A program made the translations under genes and the position numbers. This document shows positions 31,947-40,040 of a stretch of 45,481 nt of DNA, one piece after another; position 1 is the stretch's first letter, and each line of letters opens with the position of its first letter. The stretch is from Synergistaceae bacterium (lineage in GTDB: Bacteria; Synergistota; Synergistia; Synergistales; Synergistaceae): contig JAJFTP010000054.1 of assembly GCA_021372895.1 (NCBI GenBank), positions 1-45,481 on the forward strand, given 5' to 3'. Below the pieces are notes generated by a model. The model saw only the letters and a program-made list of their open reading frames with translations, ran no database searches and was not told the origin of the DNA.

Positions 31947-33104
31947 ATGACGGAACAGAAAAACATACCTTCTTTTGACCTTACGAGAAATTACGCACGA
32001 GTCAAAGAAGAAATCAAAGTAGCAGTAGACAGAGTTCTTGAATCACAGCATTTTATACTCGGTCCTGAGGTCGAGGCGCTTGAGAAAGAGATAGCCGCAT
32101 ATCTCGGAGTGGGGAGCACGGTGGGCTGTGCATCCGGAACAGATGCGCTTGTCCTTGCTCTTATGTCGCTTGACCTGAAAGAGGGGGATGAGGTCATAAC
32201 GACGCCGTTCACATTTTTTTCCACGGCGAGCTGCATCACCAGGTGCGGCGCGACCCCTGTCTTTGCTGATGTTGAACCGGACAGCTACAACCTGTCTATG
32301 GAGTCGGTACTGGAAAAAATAACTCCGCGCACAAAGGCCGTCCTTCCCGTTCACCTCTTTGGACAGACATGCAGGCTTGAACTCATAAAAGACGAACTGA
32401 AAAAGAGAAACATCACTCTGGTCGAAGACTGCGCGCAGGCCATCGGTTCACATCGCATTATCTACGGAAAGGTCTGCCACGCCGGTTCGATAGGAGACAT
32501 GGGCTGCTTCTCCTTCTTCCCGACTAAGAACCTGGGATGCTACGGCGACGGAGGGATGGTCTCAGTCCCAAACAACGAGGCTCGTGCGGAACGGATCAAA
32601 AGCCTGAGGGTGCACGGTTCGGGCAGGATGTATTACCACGACGAGATCGGCATCAACAGCCGTCTTGACGCCATACAGGCAGCTATACTTCGTGTCCGCC
32701 TCCGCCATCTTGAGGAGTGGAATGAGGAGCGCCGCATAGTTGCGGAACGCTATATGATGCTCCTTGGTGAGAAGGGGATCCTGGACTTGGTGGTGCCTCC
32801 CGTGGAGCAGCCTGGCAACAGACATGTTTATCACCAGTATGTAGCCCGTGCAAAGGACAGGGATAAGCTTCAGAAGTTTCTGGCCGAGCGCGGTATTGTG
32901 ACGAGGGTCTATTATCCTCTTGCTCTGCACCTCCAGCACTGCTTTGCTTATCTTGGCTTCAAAGAGGGAGATTTCCCTGTCGCAGAGATGCTTTCCAATG
33001 AAGTTATAGCGCTTCCGATGTTCCCTGAGCTTCTCATGGAGGAGCAGGAAAGAGTTGTGGAAGGGATTGCGGAATTTTACGGAGGACAAAAGTGCTCTGA
33101 CTAA
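31947..33104 (+). CDS. DegT/DnrJ/EryC1/StrS-family PLP aminotransferase
   Basis: The 385-residue enzyme is a sugar aminotransferase of the same superfamily as ArnB but of a different subgroup. The PLP lysine lies in SFFPTKNLGCYGDGGM, the pyridine-contact region in VEDCAQAIGSH, and HVYHQYVARAKDRDKL is the C-terminal substrate loop. The family makes 3- or 4-amino sugars for cell-surface glycans. No other sugar-nucleotide gene lies beside it, so the substrate cannot be told. It has a GGGAGGA ribosome site and lies after the FCD regulator. Confidence 0.9.
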   Translation: MTEQKNIPSFDLTRNYARVKEEIKVAVDRVLESQHFILGPEVEALEKEIAAYLGVGSTVGCASGTDALVLALMSLDLKEGDEVITTPFTFFSTASCITRCGATPVFADVEPDSYNLSMESVLEKITPRTKAVLPVHLFGQTCRLELIKDELKKRNITLVEDCAQAIGSHRIIYGKVCHAGSIGDMGCFSFFPTKNLGCYGDGGMVSVPNNEARAERIKSLRVHGSGRMYYHDEIGINSRLDAIQAAILRVRLRHLEEWNEERRIVAERYMMLLGEKGILDLVVPPVEQPGNRHVYHQYVARAKDRDKLQKFLAERGIVTRVYYPLALHLQHCFAYLGFKEGDFPVAEMLSNEVIALPMFPELLMEEQERVVEGIAEFYGGQKCSD

Positions 33105-33145
33105 TGTAGACTATTATTATCACTTTGGATGGAGGTGCAATAAAA

Positions 33146-33835
33146 ATGATATATCCGTTTTTGGATCCTACAATGGTCCTTCTGATCCCGGCGCTTATCC
33201 TTTCGTTATGGGCGCAGTTCAGAGTAAAGACTACGTTTTCAAAATACAGCGAAATAACCGCGCAGCGCGGCGTCACAGCGGATCAGGTGTCGCGGATACT
33301 GCTTGACAGGTTTGGGCTTGGCGGTGTCAGAGTTGAAAGGATACCGGGACAACTGACCGACCATTATGACCCGTCGGCAAAGGTGCTGCGTCTCTCGGAC
33401 TCTGTCTCCGGCAACTCCAGCATAGCTGCTATCGGCGTAGCGGCCCATGAAGTCGGACATGCTATACAGGACAAGGAGGGCTATGCGTTTCTGAGAATTC
33501 GAAATGCCATCGTTCCTGCCGTGAATATCGGCTCTACTCTTTCCATGCCGCTCTTTTTCATCGGGCTCATAATGGGCTCGTTGAATTTGCTGAACCTGGG
33601 GATTTTGCTGTTCTGCGGGGTTCTTGTGTTCCATCTTGTTACGCTCCCGGTCGAGTTTGATGCCAGCGCACGGGCGCTAAAACTGCTCTCAGGGACAGGC
33701 TTGCTCACACAGGGAGAAATAGGCGGAGCTAAATCAGTGCTGGACGCAGCCGCACTGACCTACGTCGCGGCTCTTGTCATGACTATTTTGCAGCTGGTGA
33801 GGCTTCTTGCTCTTCGAGGAATGCGCAGAGACTAA
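33146..33835 (+). CDS. yugP: Zinc metallopeptidase of the YugP family
   Basis: The 229-residue membrane protein has the zinc-binding HEVGH at residues 101-105, an N-terminal helix (about 7-25) and hydrophobic helices at about 120-170 and near the C-terminus. The family (PF04298) has unknown substrates and is common in Firmicutes, where the gene often stands before rsmB, as here. An in-frame TTG at 33125 was rejected; the ATG at 33146 lies nine bases after GGAGGT. It is followed by a terminator. Confidence 0.9.
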   Translation: MIYPFLDPTMVLLIPALILSLWAQFRVKTTFSKYSEITAQRGVTADQVSRILLDRFGLGGVRVERIPGQLTDHYDPSAKVLRLSDSVSGNSSIAAIGVAAHEVGHAIQDKEGYAFLRIRNAIVPAVNIGSTLSMPLFFIGLIMGSLNLLNLGILLFCGVLVFHLVTLPVEFDASARALKLLSGTGLLTQGEIGGAKSVLDAAALTYVAALVMTILQLVRLLALRGMRRD

Positions 33836-33851
33836 AAAATAGTGTAAACTA

Positions 33852-33887
33852 TAGGAGGTGGCGTAAATGCTGCCTCCTAATTTTTTT
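33852..33887 (+). terminator. Terminator after yugP with a ribosome-site-like stem
   Basis: TAGGAGGTGGC (33852-33862) pairs with GCTGCCTCCTA (33869-33879), an 11-bp stem with two wobble pairs and a GTAAAT loop, followed by seven T (33881-33887). The left arm happens to be a perfect ribosome binding site for an ATG at 33867, giving a 19-codon ORF ending at 33926; I treat this as coincidence. Confidence 0.75.
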
Positions 33888-33941
33888 GTTGTTTTCCATG
33901 AAACAGCGGGTATTGTCCGCGTATAGAGGTGATTTCTATCG

Positions 33942-35261
33942 ATGAGAGGCATAGAGGCCGCCCTTCAGGTTTACGGCGAGGTATGCAACGGTGCGTTTGC
34001 CGCTGAAGCGCTTAGAAAAATATATACAAACATTGCTCCATCGGACAGGACCCTTGCCGCGACGCTTATCTACTGTTCGCTGCGCAGGCAGGGATTGTGG
34101 AAGCATCTGCTCATGCGCTATTGCAAGCGCAGCCCCAAAGACATCCCGACACTGACCAACAGCGCTCTGATAGTTGGTATTGCCGGGATCATCGAGTTGC
34201 GATATTTTGCGCTTCCGGTCTTAATAAACGGACTTGTCCAGGCGATAAAGACAGCAGGAGAGGAAAGGGATATCGCTCTTGTCAATGCGGTGCTCCACAC
34301 TGTGGCTGACGAGGCAAAGCCGTATCTTGCCGAATTGAAAAAGAGCAGCGCGCTGAGGGATCAGGCCCTATTTTGGGGTGTTCCCGGCTGGGTGGCCGCC
34401 CAGTGGTCAAAGGACTTGTCCATACCGGACGCAAAGCATCTGGTACGTTTGAGTGGGATGAAGACATACCTCTCTCTGAGGCTTTCAAGCGGAGTGGACA
34501 GGGATGAATGGCTTGAAGAGTATAATGCTTCGGGGCAAAAAGGCTGGGCATCGCCGTTCCTTAAATATTCCATACGTACTTCTTCAAACCCGTATCCTCT
34601 TGATATCCCCGGGTTCGGCGAGGGGAAGGTAACGCCCCAGAGCGAATCGTCGATGTTTATAGCAGAGGCCCTCTGCAAACGCTGGAAGGGCGGGCCGTTG
34701 CTTGATATGTGCTGCGGACGCGGAATAAAGACAGGACAGCTGGCTGACCTTGTGCCGGATGCAGAAATTGAGGCGTGGGATCTGTCCGAACCGAGGATAA
34801 AATCAGCTCGGTTTGAGATGATCAGGGTACATGCCGGGGACAGGGTAAAGTTCATCGTCGGAGACGCGCTTAAGCTTGAACCGCAGAAACAGCCGTCCGC
34901 CGTTCTGGTTGACGCACCATGCTCCGGCAGCGGCACGTGGGGAAGGCATCCGGAGGGCAAGTGGCGCTCTACGCCTGAGATGGTAACGCAGACTGCGGAA
35001 CTACAGCGCAGACTCCTTGAACGTGCGGTTACCCTTGTAAGGCCCGGCGGCATAATAGCTTACAGCACATGCAGTCTTTTCAGAGAGGAAAATGAAAAAG
35101 TCGTTGCCGCCGTTCTGGCGCAGCATCCCGAACTTGCGGAGCTGCCGGTTGAAAGGGCCCACAAACTCATGATAAAAGGCAGGCCATTTGGAACAGTTAT
35201 ATGGCCCGGACTGCCGTGGATCGACGGATTCTATCTGGCGCTTCTTTCAAAGCGCAAATAG
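33942..35261 (+). CDS. rsmB: 16S rRNA m5C967 methyltransferase, RsmB-like
   Basis: The 439-residue protein has an N-terminal NusB-like RNA-binding domain (about 1-140) and a C-terminal SAM-dependent Fmu domain. The two catalytic cysteines are in VDAPCSGSGTWGRHPEGKW (motif IV) and AYSTCSLFREENEKVV (motif VI); SAM binding is at LLDMCCGRGIKTGQLADL. It methylates cytosine 967 of 16S rRNA. A GAGGTG site lies nine bases before the ATG. It is followed after 18 bases by the PASTA gene, as rsmB is followed by the PASTA kinase region in Firmicutes. Confidence 0.93.
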   Translation: MRGIEAALQVYGEVCNGAFAAEALRKIYTNIAPSDRTLAATLIYCSLRRQGLWKHLLMRYCKRSPKDIPTLTNSALIVGIAGIIELRYFALPVLINGLVQAIKTAGEERDIALVNAVLHTVADEAKPYLAELKKSSALRDQALFWGVPGWVAAQWSKDLSIPDAKHLVRLSGMKTYLSLRLSSGVDRDEWLEEYNASGQKGWASPFLKYSIRTSSNPYPLDIPGFGEGKVTPQSESSMFIAEALCKRWKGGPLLDMCCGRGIKTGQLADLVPDAEIEAWDLSEPRIKSARFEMIRVHAGDRVKFIVGDALKLEPQKQPSAVLVDAPCSGSGTWGRHPEGKWRSTPEMVTQTAELQRRLLERAVTLVRPGGIIAYSTCSLFREENEKVVAAVLAQHPELAELPVERAHKLMIKGRPFGTVIWPGLPWIDGFYLALLSKRK

Positions 35262-35279
35262 TGCGGAGGTGAACTTAAA

Positions 35280-36464
35280 ATGAGCAAACTTCACCGTTGG
35301 GGAATGATCACAGCATTTCTTGTGATAGTGATCTGCGCGTTTATAGGCATCAAAACTATTTTTATGGAAGATAAGGAGATATCGGTTCCCTCCGTAGTCG
35401 GTATGGAATTTGTCAATGCGGTAGATTTGCTGCAGAGTCAAGGGCTTCTTGTCAAGGTCGATAAAGTCGACTCCCCGCAGAGAATTGATACGGTAGTCTC
35501 CCAGAACATCCCAGCCGGAGAAAAGGTTTCCAGTGGGAAGGTCATCCTTCTCAGAGTAAGCAAGGGCGGTGCGATTATGCCGATGCCCGATGTGCGCGGT
35601 CTCAAGTTTGAAGATGGCGTAAAACGGCTCAGTGAGGCCGGTTTCAAGGTAAGTAAGATCCTGCGGGTTACTGACAAGCTCAAGCCTGCCGGTTCCATTA
35701 TCGCGCAGAATCCGGCTGCGCCGCAGCAGGTTGCGGCTAACTGCATGGTCAGCCTGCTGGTCAGCGCCGGAAGCACAGGGAGCAGTTCTTTTGTTGAAGT
35801 TCCCGACCTCAGGGGCCAGAATATTGATGTTGTACGGCAGGTGCTTGAACAGATAGGTCTTGTCGCAGCCGCTGTCGTCGATTCGCCGTCCTCAGCAGTC
35901 CCGGCCGGAACTGTCCTCTACACTATGCCGAAGAGCGGTGCTAAGGTACCGGCAGGCACTCAGATAAATATAACTCTCGCAAGAACGCCCGTTGCCGGAG
36001 AGGTCACTCCTGACGCTCCGCCGGCAAACGACCAGGACAAGCAGAGGGCGGATGCCATCAGGACCGTCGTCGTAAAAGATCTGGAGCCGTCCCAGATCCC
36101 GTCAAAGATATCTGAGGATCCTGCAGTGGCGGTGAAGCCGGCGGAAGTAAAGAAAGAACCGGTGAAAGAACCGGTGAAAGAACCTGTAAAGGAGCCGGTG
36201 ACACAACCGACGGAGATAAAGCCTGAAACGGCAAAGGTTCCGGAAGTGCCTAAAAAGACTGCAAGGATCCGCTATCAGGTACCGCCTCTCAGCAAACCTT
36301 TATCGCTGAAGATAGAGATCACGGATTCGTCTGGGACCAGAGTACTGAAAGACTCCATGGCCAACAGCGGCGAGTATATTTCGATCAATGCCCCATACAC
36401 CGGTGAAGCGATGATAACAATTTATCTTGGAGGCGACTTTGTATGGCAGGATCGTTTCAAATGA
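35280..36464 (+). CDS. Membrane-anchored PASTA-domain protein lacking a kinase domain
   Basis: The 394-residue protein has a very short cytoplasmic N-terminus, one transmembrane helix (about 9-28) and then three PASTA domains (about 35-98, 101-166 and 171-238), each with the 'V-P-x-V/L-x-G' start. A linker follows with four tandem KEPV units (about 297-312), then a beta-rich C-terminal domain (about 325-394). PASTA domains bind peptidoglycan fragments or lipid II. The layout equals the outer half of PrkC/PknB-type Ser/Thr kinases, but the kinase is absent. It lies between rsmB and rpe, where the kinase gene stands in Firmicutes. Confidence 0.9.
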   Translation: MSKLHRWGMITAFLVIVICAFIGIKTIFMEDKEISVPSVVGMEFVNAVDLLQSQGLLVKVDKVDSPQRIDTVVSQNIPAGEKVSSGKVILLRVSKGGAIMPMPDVRGLKFEDGVKRLSEAGFKVSKILRVTDKLKPAGSIIAQNPAAPQQVAANCMVSLLVSAGSTGSSSFVEVPDLRGQNIDVVRQVLEQIGLVAAAVVDSPSSAVPAGTVLYTMPKSGAKVPAGTQINITLARTPVAGEVTPDAPPANDQDKQRADAIRTVVVKDLEPSQIPSKISEDPAVAVKPAEVKKEPVKEPVKEPVKEPVTQPTEIKPETAKVPEVPKKTARIRYQVPPLSKPLSLKIEITDSSGTRVLKDSMANSGEYISINAPYTGEAMITIYLGGDFVWQDRFK

Positions 36465-37144
36465 TAGAATTGAAAAGAGACAAACCTGTGCTGATAGCTC
36501 CGTCTCTTCTCTCCGCAGATGCACTTAACATGGAGCGCCATATTGAGAGCCTTGAGGGGGAGGCTGACTGGCTTCATGTAGATATAATGGACGGGCATTT
36601 CGTGCCGAATCTTTCTTACGGGCCGTCTCTGGTCAGGGCACTGAGAAAGAGATACCCCTCAGCGTTCATTGACGTGCATATCATGGTCGAGCCTCCCGAA
36701 TCTTTCGTCGATATATTTCTGGCAGAAAAGCCCTCCGTTCTGACTGTGCACTCGGAAGCCACTCCGCACATACATAGGGTGTTGCAGAAGATCCGGTCCG
36801 CAGGATGTAGAGCCGGCGTTTCCATCAACCCGGGGACCCCGGCTGAGATACTCTTGCCGATACTGCACATGGCGGATCTTGTTCTTGTAATGTCTGTCAA
36901 TCCAGGATATGGGGGTCAGTCGTTTATACCTGAGGTACTCGGAAAGGTCTCTATGCTTTCAAAGTGGCGCGGCGAACATGGATGGGATTTTCTAATTGAG
37001 ATGGATGGCGGACTGGGGCCCGAAAACATTGCTGCAGCCGTCGGATATGGGTGCGACGTCGTTGTTGCGGGAAACGCGGTATTTGGACAGCCGGATCCAA
37101 ATCAAGTTATAAAGCAGATGAGAGAAAAGGCTGAAAGGGGGTAA
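36443..37144 (+). CDS. rpe: Ribulose-phosphate 3-epimerase
   Basis: The 233-residue TIM-barrel enzyme interconverts ribulose 5-phosphate and xylulose 5-phosphate in the pentose phosphate pathway. The catalytic and metal residues are in IAPSLLSAD, LHVDIMDGHFVPNLSYGP, DVHIMVEPP and LIEMDGGLG, and the phosphate site in VMSVNPGYGGQSF. The ATG at 36443 has GGAGG nine bases before it and overlaps the PASTA gene by 22 bases. Another ATG at 36461 overlaps the PASTA stop as ATGA and would shorten the product by six residues. Translation of the two genes is coupled either way. Confidence 0.96.
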   Translation: MAGSFQMIELKRDKPVLIAPSLLSADALNMERHIESLEGEADWLHVDIMDGHFVPNLSYGPSLVRALRKRYPSAFIDVHIMVEPPESFVDIFLAEKPSVLTVHSEATPHIHRVLQKIRSAGCRAGVSINPGTPAEILLPILHMADLVLVMSVNPGYGGQSFIPEVLGKVSMLSKWRGEHGWDFLIEMDGGLGPENIAAAVGYGCDVVVAGNAVFGQPDPNQVIKQMREKAERG

Positions 37145-37150
37145 CCCTTC

Positions 37151-38086
37151 ATGGAACCAGGAAATAACGCTGTTGATGATAAAAAAACACAGTTCATAGA
37201 TCTAGGCTCAAAACTAAAGAGCCTTAGAGAGGCACAGGGTCTTGCAATTGAGGACATCTCACAGAAGACAAAGATCAATAAACGTTATTTGACCGCAATA
37301 GAAGAAGGCCGTCTCGAAGCCCTTCCCACAGGGCTCTATGTCCGAAGTTTTCTTAGGCAATACTGCGAGTACCTAAGTGCCGAGGATATCTGGAATATAT
37401 ACGATAATCTCACGAAAGGCCAGAAAATTACTTCGGATGTCATCAAAGCTCGTGAGACGGAGCGGAATTACAGCGGCGCTCCTAAGGTGTTCAGGCCAAG
37501 ATCCTATCTATGGCTTTATTTTCTTGTCATAATATCGCTTGGTGCGGCTGCATGGATCACATGGCAGTACAGGGGCGACCTCAGCAGAGTTGCTACCAGC
37601 CCTAATGACGGAGGGACTGCGCCGATAACCGCCGCTAAGGAAGCATCTGTTTCTGGTGTTGCCCAGGTTCCGGCTGCTTCCAGTGATGCAGCCCCAGTTG
37701 CCGCTAAGTCGGCTGATACCGCGGCATCTGTCGACCTCTCATGGATGGATGGCGGGACTGTAACTGACAAGACAGCCATGAAGAATATAGATCCGGCGCA
37801 GCAGAAGCCGACGGCTGCCGGCTCCAAAATGCTCAGGATCATCCCTTCGGGAATTGTCTGGGTCAAAGTAAGCCAGGGGACTACGGTTTTTTTTGAGGGT
37901 CTCCTCAAGCAGGGAGAGGTCAAAGAGTATGATGTCGGAGATAACACTCCTATACGAGTGAGATTTGGCAATCCCGGAAAGACTGCCGTCCAGTGGCAGG
38001 GGAAAGAAACGGCGCCGGTGGCAGGCGGCAGTAAACCTGTGACAAAGTATTACTGGCCTGATGGCCGCGTAACGGATAAGCTATAA
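37151..38086 (+). CDS. rodZ: RodZ-like cell-shape protein
   Basis: The 311-residue bitopic membrane protein has an N-terminal Xre-type helix-turn-helix (about 17-80: LGSKLKSLREAQGLAIEDIS, then NKRYLTAIEEGR), one transmembrane helix (about 118-138), an Ala/Pro-rich linker and a C-terminal DUF4115 beta domain (about 230-300). RodZ links MreB filaments to the cell-wall elongation machinery. It follows rpe by six bases and shares its transcript with the PASTA protein, so two wall-linked proteins flank rpe. A strong terminator follows. Confidence 0.92.
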   Translation: MEPGNNAVDDKKTQFIDLGSKLKSLREAQGLAIEDISQKTKINKRYLTAIEEGRLEALPTGLYVRSFLRQYCEYLSAEDIWNIYDNLTKGQKITSDVIKARETERNYSGAPKVFRPRSYLWLYFLVIISLGAAAWITWQYRGDLSRVATSPNDGGTAPITAAKEASVSGVAQVPAASSDAAPVAAKSADTAASVDLSWMDGGTVTDKTAMKNIDPAQQKPTAAGSKMLRIIPSGIVWVKVSQGTTVFFEGLLKQGEVKEYDVGDNTPIRVRFGNPGKTAVQWQGKETAPVAGGSKPVTKYYWPDGRVTDKL

Positions 38087-38115
38087 GATGTAAAATCCGA
38101 AGAATATATCGGAAC

Positions 38116-38141
38116 GCCCCGATCATTTCGGGGCATTTTTT
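38116..38141 (+). terminator. Terminator after rodZ
   Basis: GCCCCGA (38116-38122) and TCGGGGC (38128-38134) form a perfect 7-bp stem with a TCATT loop, followed by A and six T. It ends the rsmB-PASTA-rpe-rodZ unit. Confidence 0.88.
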
Positions 38142-38259
38142 GTGCTGCCCTGAAATTGCGGTTCTTTGGGTATCAGCTGAAAAATCACCGCGTACCATTA
38201 CTCATTCGTAGAAGCCCGGGATCCTCAACTTACGAAATTCATGCGATCCGCACGCAAAA

Positions 38260-38354
38260 TTTTGTACAAAAGGCAGCTGTTTTAAAATACAACTTGGTTG
38301 CATAAATATTAGCCATGTTTTATAATATGCCCATTTGCGACACAGTTGCATAAA
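38260..38354 (+). promoter_or_regulatory. Promoter and candidate operators of modABC
   Basis: TTGCAT (38298-38303) and a perfect TATAAT (38321-38326) are 17 bases apart. The direct repeat GTTGCATAAA occurs at 38297-38306, over the -35 box, and at 38345-38354, just after the expected transcript start. A perfect 12-bp palindrome TTTTGTACAAAA lies upstream (38260-38271). This is not the ModE palindrome of E. coli. The rest of the 38142-38259 stretch shows nothing definite. Confidence 0.6.
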
Positions 38355-38373
38355 AGGGAGAAGTGGTCAGATT

Positions 38374-39198
38374 ATGAAAATGATGAAACGTATTGCATTT
38401 ATCCTTGCTGCTATACTGTTCTGCACCCCAGTTGTTATTGCTCATCCGGTTGCCGGCTTTGCGGATACAGAACTCACTGTTTTTGCCGCGGCATCGATGA
38501 CTGAGGCGATGAAACAGATCGCCGAGCAGTATAAAAAGGTGGCCCCCGATGTTAAGATCATCTACAATTTTGACTCAAGCGGAACGCTTAAGACGCAGAT
38601 AGAACAGGGTGCGGACTGTGACATCTTCATCTCGGCAGGCCAGAAGCAGATGGATCAGATCGATATAAAGGCAGACCCGAAGGTCAATACGCAGAAGCTT
38701 GACTTTGTCATGGACGGAACGCGTTTCAACATTGTCTCCAACAAAGTCGTCATGGTTGTCCCAAAGGGGCACAACTTAAAGGGCATCAATGATTTCAAGG
38801 ATGTTATGACGGACAAGGTGCGCCTTATCGCACTCGGCAATTCAGACGTTCCTGCCGGACAGTATGCGGCAGAGGTATATACGAACCTTGGTCTGTGGGA
38901 CAAACTCAAGGAAATGAACAAAATAAGCTATGCCGGCAATGTCAAGGAAGTCCTTTCACAGGTAGCGGCAGGAGCGGTTGACTGCGGTATAGTCTACAGT
39001 ACTGATGCCGCAACTTCGAATGGTGTCGATATAGCGGCCGAAGCACCGAAAGGCAGCTATAAGCCGATAACATATCCCGCAGCGATACTCAAGGGGACAA
39101 AGAATGAAAAAGCGGCCAAGGCATTTATAGAATACTTAAAGGGTGATGCCAGTGTCAAAATTTTTAAGAGCATTGGTTTTGCGATCCCTGCAAAATAA
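38374..39198 (+). CDS. modA: Molybdate ABC transporter substrate-binding protein
   Basis: The 274-residue periplasmic protein has a signal peptide (MKMMKRIAFILAAILF, cleavage after about residue 31 at GFA) and the ModA features LTVFAAASMTEAMKQIA, NFDSSGTLKTQIEQGADCDIFISA, and IALGNSDVPAGQYAAEV, whose Ser and Asp/Val residues contact the oxyanion. Tungstate as substrate cannot be excluded. The frame is open from 38335, but the ATG at 38374 begins the signal peptide. It is first in modABC and is followed by a strong hairpin before modB. Confidence 0.95.
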   Translation: MKMMKRIAFILAAILFCTPVVIAHPVAGFADTELTVFAAASMTEAMKQIAEQYKKVAPDVKIIYNFDSSGTLKTQIEQGADCDIFISAGQKQMDQIDIKADPKVNTQKLDFVMDGTRFNIVSNKVVMVVPKGHNLKGINDFKDVMTDKVRLIALGNSDVPAGQYAAEVYTNLGLWDKLKEMNKISYAGNVKEVLSQVAAGAVDCGIVYSTDAATSNGVDIAAEAPKGSYKPITYPAAILKGTKNEKAAKAFIEYLKGDASVKIFKSIGFAIPAK

Positions 39199-39212
39199 AA
39201 TTTTCCGTTCAT

Positions 39213-39255
39213 CACGCAGGGAAGCCGGACGCAGAGCACTTGGCTTTCCTGCGTG
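39213..39255 (+). promoter_or_regulatory. Strong intercistronic hairpin between modA and modB
   Basis: CACGCAGGGAAGCC (39213-39226) pairs with GGCTTTCCTGCGTG (39242-39255), a 14-bp stem with one wobble and a 15-base loop. GTCCCTC follows, not a T-run, so it is not an intrinsic terminator. It probably blocks 3' decay of the modA message and favours the binding protein over ModB and ModC. Confidence 0.6.
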
Positions 39256-39329
39256 GTCCCTCTTCCTATCTGGCATGTGAAATAATGGGAGGTCTCCTGC
39301 TCGATCTGACTGGCAAGGGAATGATGGAT

Positions 39330-40028
39330 ATGGACTGGTTCCCGCTTTATAACTCTCTGCGCGTTGCCGCTATCTCGACGTTTATTACGTTCTTTATGGG
39401 AATATGCGCAGCTTACTACATTGCAAAGACGCCCCGTCTCATTAAGGGTGTGCTTGACTGTATACTGACGCTTCCTATGGTACTGCCTCCCACCGTGGTC
39501 GGTTTCTTTCTGCTCAAGACCATCGGCCCGCTTGGACCTATAGGCTCACGGATACTTGAGATGTATGGCTTTAAAATGACAATGACGTGGTACTCTGCTA
39601 TATTCGCTACCACTATTGTCGCATTCCCGCTCATGTACCGCACTGTCCGCGGTGCGTTCGAGTCGTTTGATGAAACCCTTCTCTATTCCGGGCAGACACT
39701 GGGCCTCTCCAATACTTTCCTTTTCTGGCGCGTAATCATGCCCAACTGCAAACAGGGGATCCTTGCAGGTACAGTCCTGGCTTTTGCGCGAGCTCTCGGG
39801 GAGTATGGGGCAACGAGCATGGTAACAGGTTATATACCCGGCAGAACGGCAACTATATCCACGACAGTCTATCAGCTCTGGCGCGAGGGCAATGACGCGC
39901 TTGCTTACAAGTGGGTCGCCATAAACCTCGTGATATCCTTCATAGTGCTTATAGCGGTAAACATGCTTGAGAGCCGTTACCGCCAGCCGAAGGGCACAGT
40001 AAAAGACGTCCTCACGGAAGAGATATAG
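39330..40028 (+). CDS. modB: Molybdate ABC transporter permease
   Basis: The 232-residue inner-membrane protein has five to six helices and the ABC-permease contact segment in ALGEYGATSMVTGYIPGRTATISTTVY (split: AFARALGEYGATSMV, then TGYIPGRTATIST), which is diagnostic of ModB/CysW-type permeases. The frame opens at 39240 with TTG and has ATGs at 39285, 39321 and 39330. The last begins MDWFPLYNSLRVA like other ModB proteins and has AAGGGA nine bases before it, so it is preferred. modC follows after 12 bases. Confidence 0.92.
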   Translation: MDWFPLYNSLRVAAISTFITFFMGICAAYYIAKTPRLIKGVLDCILTLPMVLPPTVVGFFLLKTIGPLGPIGSRILEMYGFKMTMTWYSAIFATTIVAFPLMYRTVRGAFESFDETLLYSGQTLGLSNTFLFWRVIMPNCKQGILAGTVLAFARALGEYGATSMVTGYIPGRTATISTTVYQLWREGNDALAYKWVAINLVISFIVLIAVNMLESRYRQPKGTVKDVLTEEI

Positions 40029-40040
40029 GAGTCACAAGAT

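Noticed and set aside
33867-33926. Small 19-codon gene with a perfect ribosome site
   Set aside because: The ribosome site and start lie within a clear intrinsic terminator, and the peptide has no recognisable feature; kept only as a finding.
34361-35053. Opposite-strand ORF of 230 codons within rsmB
   Set aside because: Composition is typical of a mirror frame, and rsmB is intact with its catalytic cysteines.
36156-36205. Short tandem DNA repeats as a possible minisatellite or CRISPR-like array
   Set aside because: They are in-frame KEPV codon repeats in the PASTA protein linker, only about four units and degenerate.
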